A stretch of 64,000 nt of DNA from Alnus glutinosa. Taxonomy: Eukaryota; Streptophyta; Magnoliopsida; Fagales; Betulaceae. Position numbers and translations under genes: made by a program. This document shows, one piece after another, positions 12,482-25,627 of the stretch. Under the pieces are notes generated by a model that was given only the letters and a program-made list of their open reading frames with translations, made no database searches and was not told where the DNA came from. The DNA lies in assembly GCF_958979055.1 (NCBI RefSeq), contig NC_084897.1, forward strand, positions 26,558,128 to 26,622,127, in the 5' to 3' direction. How positions within the stretch are numbered: the first letter of the stretch is position 1; each line of letters opens with the position of its first letter.

Positions 12482-13794
12482 GCATAAGTTTTTAATAAAA
12501 TCATGATATCAACTTTTAAGATGGTGCATTTTTAAAAACGTCATTTCCTTACATTTGAAAACGTATGTTTAATGTTTTCAAACCACTATTTTTTAAAAGT
12601 GCACTCCCAAACAAAATGCATTTTGCTTTCAAAGTGGCAAGACCAAACAGACTCTAAAAGTTCAATACATTGAGTGCAATACCTTTATGTGGGCCATTCA
12701 TTTTACATGAACGACCTACATCGTGACAACACAAAAAGGAGAAAGAGGTAGCTTGAACGGTAAGGGCTTTAGGTGGTTTAGCTACGCCAACAGCCACCCC
12801 TTGCGATGAACGGTCGGATAATAAGTATCCCACTGGACCTCAATCCCATTTGCATAATGGATCTTATACTTTCCCTGCCTAGACTTCCGATGTAAGTACA
12901 CAGAGTGGAACAAATTTGTATACAAATATATAGTTAAAAGTATGATACTTCCATTCTCAACATCATGCAATTTATCCGGCAGTTCAGAACTAACACTGGG
13001 GAGATTCAGCAACAGATTATTAGGTTAAGGACTTCCTAAGAACTACCTAGTTCAGAACAATCAGCAAGAATCATATGGTGAATGGCTTATTTACAATTGA
13101 TATGAAGAGAAGCACAAGATGAAGAAAACCATGAAGTCAAGCTATTCATTCCCTAGCCACGTATACAAGCATCCCTTCTTACCAAAACCCACATCTCTGA
13201 GGACATATTGAATGGGATTTAAACCAGGCATTAGTGCTACCAAATATCTTGAAACATGATCTAAATAAAACAAAATACGACATTTGTAACATCCTAGTCC
13301 CATATTGGGAAGAAAAATAACTCACATAGAGTAGGTAAATTATTAGACACTCATAAACGCTAAGTCCCGCAATACTAAGTGTGACTAATTTTATAAGTGA
13401 TTCAAATGAGCACCAATTGCAACAGGACTAAGACTAGGACAAGTTCAGTTTTGGAGTGATAACATAGACGTGGCTAACACTTCTTATAAGCCATTACAAC
13501 ATTAGTTCCATATACCCAGAACCAAGAGTTGATACTAATAATTTCAAAATTGTTTTTCTATCCGAAAAGAGTAAAGTTTTGATGATTATAGCCTTTAAAG
13601 TAAATGAGGAAGCATGTTTCCATCAGCTCTTGTGATTATATATCCTACATCTGCAGAGAAAAGCAAAGATTAGAAATCCAGATAAAAGACAGAGGAAGAG
13701 AGAAGGGGAGGGCCGAAGGGTGGGGGGGAGGGAAGGTACCTGTCAATTATGCTGTCCAAAACTGTTACGTATTTTACAACAGACAGCGACGAAT

Positions 13795-16700
13795 TTACTT
13801 GAAGAAGCTTGACAATAGAGGTCGACTGCCTTTCTCCTTAACCACTACATCTTGTTTCTCCCTGACCACCATCGGAGGTGAGAACTGTAACTGTTTCTTC
13901 TCTAGCATCTTTTTCTGCTTGATCTTACTCCTGCCAACTACTTTAGGCTTCTTAGTTACCTTATCCTGTGATAGCAGGCGCTCCATCTTCTCTACTACCT
14001 TCAAATGCCTCTTACTATTATCTTTGCACTTATCGTTCTCAACATCCTCTTGCATTTCAACACTAACCTCATGCTCCTGTAAATGGCAATTTTGATCGTC
14101 TAAAACGTTTCCCTGCTTCATATTTGTTTCTTCTGGGGGTGATTGACATGTCTCAATTATTTTCTGGTGCTTCTTAGCCATCTCCTGGTACTCCACTCTC
14201 TCAACTACCTCTGGGTTCATTATAGCCACCTCCGGCTTGGAGAGACTGCTTTTCTTCTCAAAAAACTTCCGTTTCTTCAATGTCTCGTGCTTTAGTTCAG
14301 GATTAGATGTTGATAGGCCACATTCGTGTTTTCTATCTTTCAACACGTGATGCTTCATGAGATCTGAAAGCGACAGATCACAACTCTCCTCAGTGACGTC
14401 TGGCTGCAGATGAGCTTTCTCCACCTTGACAACCTCAATTCCTCCTTTAACAACACCACTACTCATTGTTTCCAAAATAATCTTCCCAAGAACAAATCTT
14501 ATCTCGTGCACATATCCCTTCCCAAGCGTGTGGTAATCAATTTGAAAATTCTTTCTTCCACTATTATAGGACTCAATATCTTTCAAGAGCACTCGGAAAA
14601 TTTCAGCAACATCTTCCCCTTTTGTCTTCGAAATGAATACCTAAAGAACCGCATTTTTTTATCAGATCAGGTGCACATCAGAACTATATACAAGTAAAAC
14701 TGTAAAACACATACGTTTACTGGAAGAAACCATGGGGATAATCATTGAGACAAGTATCTCCACTATGGAAGGAGATGGTGAGACATAACTGGGTAACATG
14801 CCTGAGCAACCACAATGGATATCCGGCTCGTAAATCATTAAATATAGGGTCAAAATTGGAGTTTGTGGTGGAAGGAAATAGGCTGTGAGCTTGCCCGTTC
14901 AGTAACTTTGTCTTAACACCGTTTTCCCCTGAACATGATACATGGGCATAGATTTATGGCATGAGAAATGCCAGCAACAGCTGTGACCATCGGTGCACAC
15001 TGATCAAAACCAGCCCTATATATGCAGGCCTTCAGTTGTGTAGATGCACAGGGTAGACCCCGCATATTACATGTGCCACATTACCATTGCCAACTATTGA
15101 AACCGTCAAGCATATCCACATTTGATTTCTTTTTAACCTAAAATATTAACTTACCGCAAAATGAGGTTAGTATGTTGATAATTTAGATAGGTTGGAATTT
15201 AGATAGCTTCCTTATACAGTATATGGCATTTTTATGTTAAAACTTTCATGCATGCACATGCACACATGACAAGTACCTGTGCTTGTAAAGTCATTAACAA
15301 GGAGAAAATTATGCTGATGATGATGATGAAACACACTCTGGGTATGTATGTGACAATGAATCAGTAACACATTGCGCACGTATATATGTGGCAATGAATC
15401 AGTAACACAGTATGTATGTGACAATGAATCAGTCATGTAACAAGCTAGAATGAGATGACAACTTCTCTCAACCAGATTTACGCAATCATGTGACACAGTA
15501 ACATTGTGATCGACGATTCATAGAATAAGATGAGATGAAATCAGCCACACTATTAACTTATACACGAGCCAAAGCATTTGCCTTATCATCCACTGATGAA
15601 AAAGCAAGATAGAGGTATTGAGTCTGCAGATTTCCTATTTATTTTTTTGGATGCAATGGGCAAGTGAGGCTAGACAAATCCAATCCCAACTTGAACTTTG
15701 GCCAAGCTAGGTTACAATTTACAAGCTGGTGGTGGGCCTGGGTTGAAAAATTCAGTCATGAATTAAATTTAGGTTGGCCTAGGGTTGAAGATCTTTCGAC
15801 CCAAACCCAACCCATGAACCCAGCCCATGGCCCAACCCGTACCAGACCTAACAAGCCATAATTCAAAAAAGGTATAACATTTCAAATACTTGTAAACCAC
15901 ATATCAATTTCAGATTGTTTGTGATTAGCTAATAAATATATTGTTTTACTCATGAATTTCATGTTTATAATGTTTCATTTTAAGTTTTTTATTTGGAGCA
16001 TATCAATCTTAATTTTATATCTCAGTAGCCACTTGATATTTGTGAAATTTTAGCTTTCTAATGATGATTAAGAGAAAGAATTACAAGGTAGCCAGATCAA
16101 AAATCAACTTGACCTAACCTGAATTACAAGGTAGGTCGAAGTCAACCCAACTACGAAAAATAATACACAAGCTAGGATTGGGTTGAGTTATATGGTTTGA
16201 TGGTTGTGTTGGACTAAGTCAGGGTTCAAGGCTGGAGAGCTGGGGTTGAGTGTGGGTCAGCCTCCAACCCAGACCAGCCCGCACAAGTTGCAGCGCTATC
16301 ATTTTTGCCTCTTTTTTTTTGTCTGATGAATTGCAGACCAATATTTCTGGCTCTGCAGTCAAAACATTAACCCAAATGTGCCCCCAATGAAAGCCTACAA
16401 TGTCAGATTCAAATTACCTCAGACGAGTGATATGTAACCAACATTTGGCATATTTATGCTTGGGTTAATTATGCTGCATATATGAGGTTATTAGCAATAT
16501 AAATTATGGGATATATGTACTTACAAAACCAGAGCATGGAGAAGTTGGGTATCTGCACATTGATTCGAAAAGACTATCTCTATTAGTCAAAGCAGCTATG
16601 GAATCCTGCACCAAAGATGCTAAAAGAGTAACTCCTTCAGCAATTTCTTCATCTGATTTAAAATCAGAGGACCCTGAGATCTCCGGTACAAAATTAACAT

Positions 16701-19700
16701 GCATTTGAGCATGTTCTTTAGCAAATTTAACACCTTTCTCCTGGTTTCCATGGTACAGAGTAGAAGCAAATGCCCAAATCACACTAGCCTCTTGAGGGTT
16801 ATTTACTAATGCCAGGTGAAAAGCCAACAGTCCGATCCTGTTCCATACACAAAAATATGACCCCATCCAAACGGAAACCATTGTTGAAAAGAAACAAAAA
16901 CATATAAAACCACCAGTTACATCAGCCATCTGAGACAAGTCTATTCAAGACTAAAGCTCAAAAATGAAGCATCTTTTTCATAAATAAACAAGTCGCACGG
17001 ATGATCCACTTTTTTTTTTCCCTCAAATGAAAACAACCGACCACTGTTTTGTATCTACAGTAAGGTATAAATGAGTTCCTAACCACGTGTCTATAATTGA
17101 AACGGGAAGTAAAAACATTTTTTGACAGGAAGCCAGCAACCCTCTTGAACTAAAAGATCATCATCCACAAGGGTAGGATGTTTGCTACACAAATGAAGAG
17201 GCAACATGTGTATTGGTAAAATAATCATACAGGACAGAGTTCCAAATGTTTTGAGGCTCATGCCTAGGAAACTCAGCTTACATTTGGTGGTCCTGAAGTC
17301 TCTCCCAGAACTTGAACAAATTCTTCACCTTGTTACATATTAGTTCCTGTCTAGACCCACATCCCCACAATAAAACCCTTCATGGGTTCCCACATTATCT
17401 GCCGAGGCTTTTACGAGGCTGGAGTGAAAAGGCATTTGAGCAAAATTATTCAATTTTTTTCAAATTCGAGATAACTTAATAAGTCAAGCAACTATGTCCC
17501 ACCAATCAAGTTTATGATGATCACAACATAATGATATTATTTATATTTATAACAGAGAAAATAAAGCATTGGCTCACCACAGAATGGAACCAGAAGGCCG
17601 ATCACAAGTAACCAATTTATCCAAATGGAAGAATAATCTCTGCCCAAAAATGAAAGAGGACATGTTAGGAAGTAAGACAATGAAAGGGAAAAAAAATTGT
17701 GCTTGACAAATTCTAAGCCATATTAAGCTCATAATAAAGTAGAGTCAAAAGATCATTCGCAAGCATCTACAAGTAGTACCAGAGCAAACAATGTTACTAC
17801 AATGACTAAAGTTGAAAAAGAACTTCATAACAGCTTTTGTTACATTACTCCAACTTCATATTGTATCTTCATATTGTATCTTAGCCGATCTACCAGTATA
17901 TCCATTATTTCCTGTCTAACTCCATGATATCAAATAATTCCAAGATTGAATCAATTTCATACTACATCTCATACCATAGGCGCATGTTTGTCACTAACTA
18001 AATAATGACATAATAGAGAGTTTGTTTTACTCCTTCCTTGTAGAGTTAAGCTTACCATCAACATAACGGAACCCTTAACAGATTCCTTAGCCTCTTTAAG
18101 GTATGCTGCCTGTAATCCAAACTTCAAGTTAGATGTAAGCTATGACAGAAATCATTACAATGTTGTGAATCAGATCCTGGAAAAACCACTTACCTGAAAT
18201 GGAAGGATGAGTTCAAGCAGGCTAAATCTCTGAAGCAAGCAGAGAGAAGGTTCAGCAGCACCGTAAGACAGCATATAGTTCAACTCCAACATTATCCTGT
18301 CCTGTATATATAGACAATGCCATTTTATTAAGGAGTAGGATGCAGAAGTTGATAACATAAAATTACATTTGCTAGTACATCTAAGAGCTCCTCTAAAGCA
18401 GCTTTTATGAGAAACAGCACATTTTTTCTTTTCTTTTTTTAAAAGGACAACAATAGGTGGTTAACAATTCTACCATAAACAACAAAAAGGGAGATGGTAC
18501 TACCGGAAGGTAAGGGAAGGCACATTAGTGCATTTGGCTGAGAATTTATTTGCAGAGTCAGTGGTAGCAATGAGGTTCCCTGTCAGTTTTTCAGTCGAGG
18601 AAACAACTGCAGTGCTTCCAGTGATGGATTCTGCAGGAGTGGCAGATTCCTAAAGGATATTGTTAGGCCATCTAATTCGAAGAAGGGTTTCCTTCGCTGG
18701 GGGTTTCTCAACCCGAGACCGGCTGTGAAAGTTTCTGCGGGAGTGGCAGATTCCTGAAGGATATTGTTAAGCCATCTAATTCGAAGAAGGGTTTCCTTTG
18801 CTGGGGGTTTCTCAACCCGAGACCGGCTATGAAAGTTTTTACTCCTCATATCTCGCTTTTAGAATCGGTCGTGTCATCATCGACTCTAGATGTAAAGGAA
18901 GATGGGGTGGTAAGGATTCCCTCCCCTTTTAGTGGTTGTGTCACTCCTACCATTGGAAAGGGTGATGATTTCAAGGTGAATGGTTTGTCCCAATCTCATA
19001 AGTGGCCAGTAGGTTCTGGTCCGTCTGGGGAAGTGGTTGTGTGAGAGTAGGGAGATAAGATTTGGGATGGGGAGGATGGAGATTCCCCTTACCCTTTGGG
19101 TGTTCTTCCTCCCAACATGGCATTGGATTGTGAGTTGGATAGTGTTGAGGACGAGAATCCGTCCTTGGTGATTCTAGATGCCTTTGAAGAGGACTTTCTT
19201 TGGGAAGTTAAGGTTGCGGGCCCGAAGACCAAAGGTAAGAGGGATTTTGAATTTGGTAAGCCCCATTAACTACGGTGATGCAAGTGTGTCCACTCGGCAT
19301 AAGAAAGACAAGGCTCACGTGTTGTAGCAGGGAGTGCTTCTTGAGGGTTAGGGTTTGAGGAATTTTGGTATTTGAGGGTTTGTTGGGTTTCTTTCTTTTT
19401 GTGGGCTGCTTTGGATGTTCCTGTGTACTTAGAAGTGTCTTACACTTTTTTAATAAAACTTTATTACTTATCAAAAAAAATATGCCACAAACACCCAAAA
19501 ACTTTTTAGTGACATATTTCATTCAGGATACTAATCTTGTTTAATGATATTTTGTTTTTAATGATATTCTTCTTCTTTTTCAATGATATTTCATTCACTT
19601 ATTAAAAAAAAAAAAATTACTAAATCTTGTTTAAATCCTCAGCAACTACCTTGGCTAAACCCTGAACAGAAGAAGAAAGGTTACGCATTGCATTCTCCGT

Positions 19701-21734
19701 GTCCTTTGATAATGACAAGCCCAAACGGGCAGCAATTCTTAAGCCACGCAAAATTCTTGCTGCAATAACAATTGATATAATTGATCAGAGTCATTTAGTT
19801 TGATACCAGATTCAGCCAATGGCTTCAAATATCATGATGCTAAAAGAGGTTATAGACAAATTAACAAAAAAAATATCTACCACAATCCTCTTTGAATGAC
19901 AATTGAGCAGGGATCAATGTTCGCAGCTGAGTCCACATCACCCAACAATATCAAATCTAAGTAAACTTCAAATGGCAACTTTGAAATAGATTAATTCAAA
20001 CTAAACTTGACTTGTATTAGCAAGCAAATGAAGAGTCACCTTCAAGGATCTTAAGTCTGCCATTCCATTGGCGTAATCATATATTTTATTCACAAAAGGG
20101 TCAAAGAATAAGCTGCTTCCACAAAACCAAAATAAGATTTTGAGTTAAAATAGCATCAAACTAAAGTCACATATAAATAAGCAAGGACGCTAAAAAAACT
20201 TTCAGAGCCCGAAACCCATAAATAAAAACACTAAAAAAAAAAAAAGGCATCAAAAAGAGAAACCTTACCTATTGATAGTGAAGTCTCGACCTATGGAGTT
20301 TCTCCAACGGATGAAGTCTTTCTCATCACAGCCTCTTGGCATTTGTAAGGAAAGAACATCTTCTTTTCCTTTTTCTTTTTCTTTTTCTTCATCCTGTTTT
20401 GCCACAGTATCAAAACTAGATACCTGTTGCAAAAGAATTATAGAAAATAAAACAAGAAAATTAAGATAGAATATTAAACCCAGGACTGCAGAATATATGG
20501 TAAATTATATACCAAAGAGTCATATGGAAGAATCTTACATCGACGCATATAAAGTTACTAAATGCACCAACCTCAATTACAGACCCTTTGATATGCACCC
20601 TGCATATAGGAAATCGTCGTCCAACAATCATGGAGCGATGAAACTGCTTCTTGATCTGTAATAAGTTTTCAGAAAACAATAGAAAACTCTGAAGGTTATC
20701 ACACCGCCGCATCAGCATACGTGTAGGAATCAGAATAAAAACCAAATCGGTGTCACAAAACCTGCTTAAGTTGAGCTGTGGTGACCACATCAAAATCTTT
20801 TGGTATCTTATTTAGGAGTAAATCTCTCACACATCCTCCTACTAGATAGGCTTCAAACCCTGCATATCGTAAGGAAAAGGAAACTACCTAGTTATGAATA
20901 AAAGACACTCATGTCCAACAAGACCCATACAATAAAAGCAGAACACCATATAAAATGGGAGCAGACTTAAAACACAACACACTCCTAAAAACATTCTTCG
21001 ATCTAACAATATACATTTTCTTTCGAACACAAGCTTAGACCAAAATCCATTTAGTCGACCCTTTTAACCACTGCCTTTCCTGTTTACAGGCAAGCATGTC
21101 AAGCATCACCGAGCTAGAAATAATATCTACTTATTTGCTCATACGTCAATGAAACACAAATGCTAAAATCTAATACGCAAAGGAAATAAGTTTCAAAACG
21201 TTACCTGCACTCCTAAGAATTTGCAATACAGTCCGAGAGGGTAGCGGAATCATTGAACGGTCTATCCCAAACATCCTCGAATCCAACTTTTTCCACTTCG
21301 ACATGTCAATGTGGCTTCCTAAGTAATCATTGAAACCAAGCCTTACTAATACATAAACAGTGTATCCGAGGAATGGCGAAAAAAGTCAAATCAAAATCAT
21401 GCCCGCACAAAATGCATATCAAGCTTTATAAATGACTAGCTAGATACAGTGAATATCGGTATTAGGAAACCTCGAGGAGCCACAACATCAGAACTCATCT
21501 CTGGGTAGAACTTAGCTTGCAATCCCTCTTCGGCTGACGTGTGGTTGAACCTCTGCCCATGAAACGTCTGCCCAGACGAAGAAAAAAAAATAGTTACTTA
21601 ACTGTTCGAAGAAACGCCTCAGAGAAACCAACGAAAGATATAACTACAGAGGGAAGGGAGACCTGTAAGTTAACTAGGGCTTTTAGACGAGATAACAAAC
21701 CACTGCTGCCGTTGCCTCTCAGGGATACTGCCAT
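13795..21734 (-). CDS. CCA-adding enzyme / bacterial-type poly(A) polymerase family protein
   Basis: Nucleotidyltransferase of the tRNA nucleotidyltransferase/poly(A) polymerase family. Fourteen exons: 21663-21734, 21471-21567, 21205-21345, 20762-20859, 20572-20655, 20269-20423, 20040-20115, 19881-19926, 19650-19759, 18194-18301, 18056-18109, 17578-17639, 16525-16837 and 13795-14640. They sum to 2262 nt, giving 753 aa with phases consistent throughout. The catalytic head is intact: LVGGCVRD at 109-116 and the metal-binding DFD at 125-127 in [21 protein letters not shown] is the family's RNA-binding motif. The N-terminus (Arg/Ser/Leu-rich, no acidic residue in the first 24) looks like an organelle targeting peptide. 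The long last exon gives a Lys/Glu-rich tail with nuclear-signal-like KK clusters ending SSFFK. Whether it adds CCA or poly(A) cannot be read from sequence. The intron at 18302-19649 carries a LINE-like insertion. Confidence 0.88.
15600..16330. repeat. Probable dispersed repeat in last intron of the poly(A)-polymerase-family gene
   Basis: This part of the 1.9-kb last intron (14641-16524) has stretches built on CCCAACCC at about 15800-15850 and on GGGTTGGGTT in the opposite sense at about 16170-16280, an inverted arrangement typical of dispersed plant repeats. Borders and target duplication are not resolved. Confidence 0.3.
18560..19489 (+). mobile_element. LINE-like 3' end inserted in an intron
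   Basis: Plus-strand insertion, antisense to the host gene. It ends in an AATAAAA signal and TTATTACTTATCAAAAAAAA, a tail also seen in the very short TSD-flanked insertions at 27472 and 33812. The 5' side is indistinct, and a 104-bp unit is tandemly duplicated inside (18631-18734 and 18735-18838). Only short open frames, no reverse transcriptase domain. Interpreted as a strongly 5'-truncated non-LTR element; target duplication not found. Confidence 0.5.
18631..18838 (+). repeat. 104-bp tandem duplication
   Basis: Two adjacent 104-bp copies (18631-18734, 18735-18838) differ at only a few positions; each runs from CTGC(A/G)GGAGTGGCAG to a GAAAGTTT end. They lie within the LINE-like intron insertion. 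Confidence 0.85.
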
Positions 21735-23235
21735 CACAACGTGAAAGTCATGGCGCGCTTATTCAGAGTCCAAGCTCACTGCCTTATGTTCTATTCTGGT
21801 CGTAACTCGTAAGGGCTGGTGGGCGTGCGTCCTTAAAACCTAGTGCTACATAAACTGTTGGCGGTGACCCATTAGCACTCGCCACTCACTGCGTCATCTT
21901 CCACCGTCAACTGGCCGGGATTTGAGACGAATCGTGCCCGGACGCACCTAAAAATGAAAGAGTAATGTAGGGCACCCAAAAATGAAAGAGTAATGGCATT
22001 TTGGGTAACTCAAGTTTTTTTATTATATTTTATTATTTTTATAAAATTCAAATTCAACACAAGTTTTAACAATTTTTTTTTTTTAATTTTGTCACAAGTT
22101 CTCTAAACCATGCATACATAATTTCAAAAAATAAATTTTCTCAGCAGCAGCAATTTTAAATATAATAAAAAATAATAAAATACAATACAAAAAAATTACA
22201 CATCCAAACCAGCCTTTAATATTCACATTTATTTATCACATTCATTATTTACCAAGACTTAAATGGGTTTTAATATCAACAATTTTTTTTATAAAAAAAT
22301 AATAATAATAATAATAATATTTAAAACACGTCAATCGATATAAAATTAATATGGTAAATAATTTGATTTTAAGTGTTGTATATTTAATTTTACTTTCTTT
22401 TTCTCATAAAATTTTAAAATTAAAAATGTTACAACACATGTGGTGTTAGCCATTACGTCGGCAGTGTAAATTTTTTAAAAAAAATTGTAGGAAATTACAT
22501 TTCCGAATCTCATATCTAAGCCATTCTCAATTCCAACTGTTTTGTAATGATTGACGGCCCCAAAAAAAAAAATGGATAGTCAACGACTCCTTGAAGGCAA
22601 TACAACCACCTCTGATCATATTTTGAAATAATGGATTACTACGTTGGCTTATCTTGAATACGTATTTCTATAATTATTTATCTAAATTTAAAAAAATTTA
22701 GATACGTAATTAAGAAAAATTATTTATGAAACTTACGTGATCGGATAAATAATTAGATATACTAATTTTTATTTAATCAAGTAAATTTTATAAGTAATCT
22801 CTCACGATCACCTGCTCAAATTCTTTCAAATAATTATAAAAAATCCTAATCCGGCTTAATCTCTCTAACTTTTGAAATTACAGGAATCTAATACTTTTTC
22901 TCTCTTTTCACTTTCATACAATTTTTTTTTTTTTTTTTTCTCTCGAATTGCGACTTTCGTACATTGAGATGACTCGTTGCAAATTGCTGACCCTGCAATC
23001 GCGGGGGTTTTTAATCATGCATATAGGGTATTTCAGTTTAGACTTTAAGAGCAAGCTATCATTTGAGTAATCCTTTTCGGAATATTCCTGGAAACCTTTT
23101 GAGTAGGGATTGCTTTATACAATAAAAGACGTGTGTTGTTAACAAAATCATCAAACTCATTTAATATTGACCATTTATATTAAGAGTAATGCGTCACCTG
23201 CCAATTAACTATTGTTAACAACAAATATATATTAA

Positions 23236-24171
23236 GAGTTCCATAATTATAAGCTTTTTCTCTTTGTCTCTGTCTCTGAAAGGTTCTAGATACAATGAGA
23301 GAACTTTGAGCTTTGTTTCACTGGGAGGGGAGGCTAGCCTCCCCTCCTCCCGGTGCTGGTCTTCCTCCTAGCCTTGGCTTTTGTCATCACACTAGTCTCC
23401 AGTGGTAGATGTTTTGTTCTCCCAACCTTAAGGTTGTGGAGCTGTGGTCCCTCCCAGAGTTAGATCTGGTGAGGTTAGTGTTTTCTTGTTATTTTGTTTT
23501 GGTTTTGTTATTGTTGGTGCAAGCAGAAGGATTCCCAGGATCTGGCCTGTGGGAATGGCGGATGTCGGTGGGCCTCCGATGGAGTTATGCTTTATTATTA
23601 GATCTATAAGTCTCGGCTAGGTGTTCGTCGACAGGAGCTTTTCTTTGGTGGTTGTCGGCCTCATCTGGTTTCGGTAGTCACTCGACAGAGCTGTGTGGTT
23701 ATTTCTTGCGCGGCGCGTGGCCAGTACGTGCCGGGGAGTGTCCTCCCCGAGTTAGCGCGTGAGGGTCATCGTTTGCTTTTCCGGTTTCGTTTAGTGTCGA
23801 TCTGGGCTTTTAGAGGTCGTTCGATGCTTGAAGGATTCTCGGAGTAGGTGCATTTTCTACACGTACACCTTGAGCTCCAACAGCGGTTCTCCTGGTGCTA
23901 GTTCCTCTGGTTTTTTCTATTTGTATTTGTACATTCTTGAATCTTTGTTCACAGTCTACCTTTTGGTAGCTGCTTTAAGCCATGATTTTTCCTGGCTTAG
24001 TGGATGAAGTTTCTTTAGCTTTATCCACCACAATGGCCTACGGGCACTAATGTAGCCTTCGGGCAATGTTCTCAGCCTTCTTGCTCTTGTATTTGTTATG
24101 TGGCTTTGGCCTTGGTGTATTCTCCTTTGGGGTTTCTGTTCAGCAATGAAATTTCAGGAGCTTGTTCAAAA
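23236..24171 (+). mobile_element. Non-coding ~0.94-kb retroposon, copy 1
   Basis: Flanked by a perfect 16-bp direct repeat AACAAATATATATTAA (23220-23235 and 24172-24187), and ends in a short A-run. It has no LTRs or TIRs. About 85 bp in lies a G/C-rich hairpin (GGGAGGGGAGG...CCTCCCCTCC, 23322-23348). It is homologous along its length to the element at 24664-25627, sharing GTGCAAGCAGA, TAGATCTAT, GTCGATCTGG, TCGTTCG, CACAGTCTACC, GGTAGCTGCTTTAAG and the 3' TATTTGTTATG. Only short open frames. The structure indicates target-primed retroposition of a non-coding RNA. Confidence 0.75.
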
Positions 24172-24663
24172 AACAAATATATATTAATTGGCATTGATAC
24201 ATCAATAAAGTAAAATAATAGGAGAATAGAAGTGTATTTTTTAGTTTATAGTAATACTAATCCTGGTTTTTAGAAGCATTTTGAGTTTTGGATTTGAAAA
24301 AAGTGTTGCATATAAAGTCCATGAATGAAAATTGGTTTGATTCAATATTGAGAAATGTTTTTTTTTTTTTTAAATAAAATATTAAGAAACATTTTTACAA
24401 AATAATAGAAAAATAAAAAAAAAAAATAATTAAAACACAAAGTGTTGATCCATGGTGGTGATAGCCACCATCAGACCGCCATCATGGTTGTGATATGGTG
24501 GTCATTGTGCGGCCGGAAGACAATGGTGGCCACCCTTAGGGTTATCCATGTATTAAGTACTCTATACACCCGAAAACTCTTTTTTAATACTTATTAATCA
24601 AACGCATTTATGGAGATCTAGTTCCACCATTGACACACCCTTTAAACCAATTACAAAACTCTA

Positions 24664-25627
24664 TAGGCTTTGAGGTTTTTTCTCTCTTTTCGTTGAAGAG
24701 AGAGAAAGTCTGAGATTTTTCTAGAAAGCGAGGGCTCCGAGCATTTTCTTGTCTTCCGGGGGGGGAGGCCTCACGCCTCCTCTTCTCGGCTCTGTTTTTT
24801 TGCTTTAGTTTCCCTTGACCGTTAGGGCCAGGGTTTTGTCTCCAAGCCTTTAGGGCTGTTGGAGTTGTTTCCTCCCAGTGTTTCACTGGTGGAGGTAGTT
24901 TTGTTGTGGTTGTTTTTTTTATTTCTTTTGTTTTTGTTTCGTCTTTGTTGGTGCAAGCAGAGGCTTTGGTTTCTGGCTCGTGGAGATAGACGGGTGTGGG
25001 CGAAGGGCTGATGGAGATGGCGGTCAAAGCTAGATCTATTAACCTTGGTCGGCTCTCCTTCGACAAGAATCTTCCTGTGGCGGTCTTCGGCCCTCTCCGG
25101 TCTCAATGGTCATCTGGCGGAACTGTGTTGTTCTCTCCTGTACGGCGCGTGATCCGCACGCGCCGGGGGTCTTCCATCCGGCCCTCGCCCGTGCGGGTTA
25201 TGGCTTGTTCCTCCGGCTTCGCAAGGTGTCGATCTGGACTTCTGATGGTCGTTCGCTGATGGGGAGGTTCCCGGAGACGATGTGTGTCCTGCACGCGCTG
25301 GCTGTTCCGGCCATTTTGTTTCCTGTGCTAGTTTCCTGAGCTTCTTCTTGTTTGGTTGTAAATCCTTCATTTGTTTCACAGTCTACCGATTTCCGGTAGC
25401 TGCTTTAAGTTAGGGTATACCCTGGCTTTGTGATTAGAGGTTCTCTACCTCTAGTTACTGCTTTCGGCCTTCGGCCTTAGTTTTAGCTTCGCCTTTGAGC
25501 GACTGTAAATGCCTTCTTTCTCTGTTCAGTGTATTTGTTATGATCTTTGTATCCTTTGGATGCTTCCGGGCGATTGTTCCGGAAATGATGAATGAAGAAG
25601 GTTTTTACGTTAAAAAAAAAAAAAAAA
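24664..25627 (+). mobile_element. Non-coding ~0.96-kb retroposon, copy 2
   Basis: Flanked by a perfect 15-bp target duplication AATTACAAAACTCTA (24649-24663 and 25628-25642) and ends in a run of about 18 A. Same internal order as copy 1 at 23236-24171, including a 5' G/C hairpin (about 24758-24785). Several overlapping short frames occur on both strands because the body is GC-rich, but none resembles a known protein. Confidence 0.75.

Larger units (their letters stand above)
10246..13794. other. Intergenic region between cyclin and poly(A)-polymerase-family genes
   Basis: Contains the cyclin promoter, a short TSD-flanked T-rich insertion at 10669-10725 and an 825-bp GC-rich inverted-repeat element at 11657-12481. 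The 3' flank of the minus-strand gene ending at 13795 follows. No protein-coding exon recognised. Confidence 0.5.

Noticed and set aside
13604-14095. 163-codon plus-strand frame
   Set aside because: Mostly antisense to the last exon of the poly(A)-polymerase-family gene; Ser/Leu/Phe-rich complement of Lys/Glu codons.
19510-19640. Possible further short retroposon with TACTAATCTTGTTTAA-like flanks
   Set aside because: The flanks differ by an insertion and the region has internal ATGATATTTCATTC repeats that could produce the similarity by slippage.
24608-25379. Several overlapping frames on both strands in the second retroposon
   Set aside because: They overlap in multiple frames in GC-rich sequence and are not conserved in the sister copy at 23236-24171.
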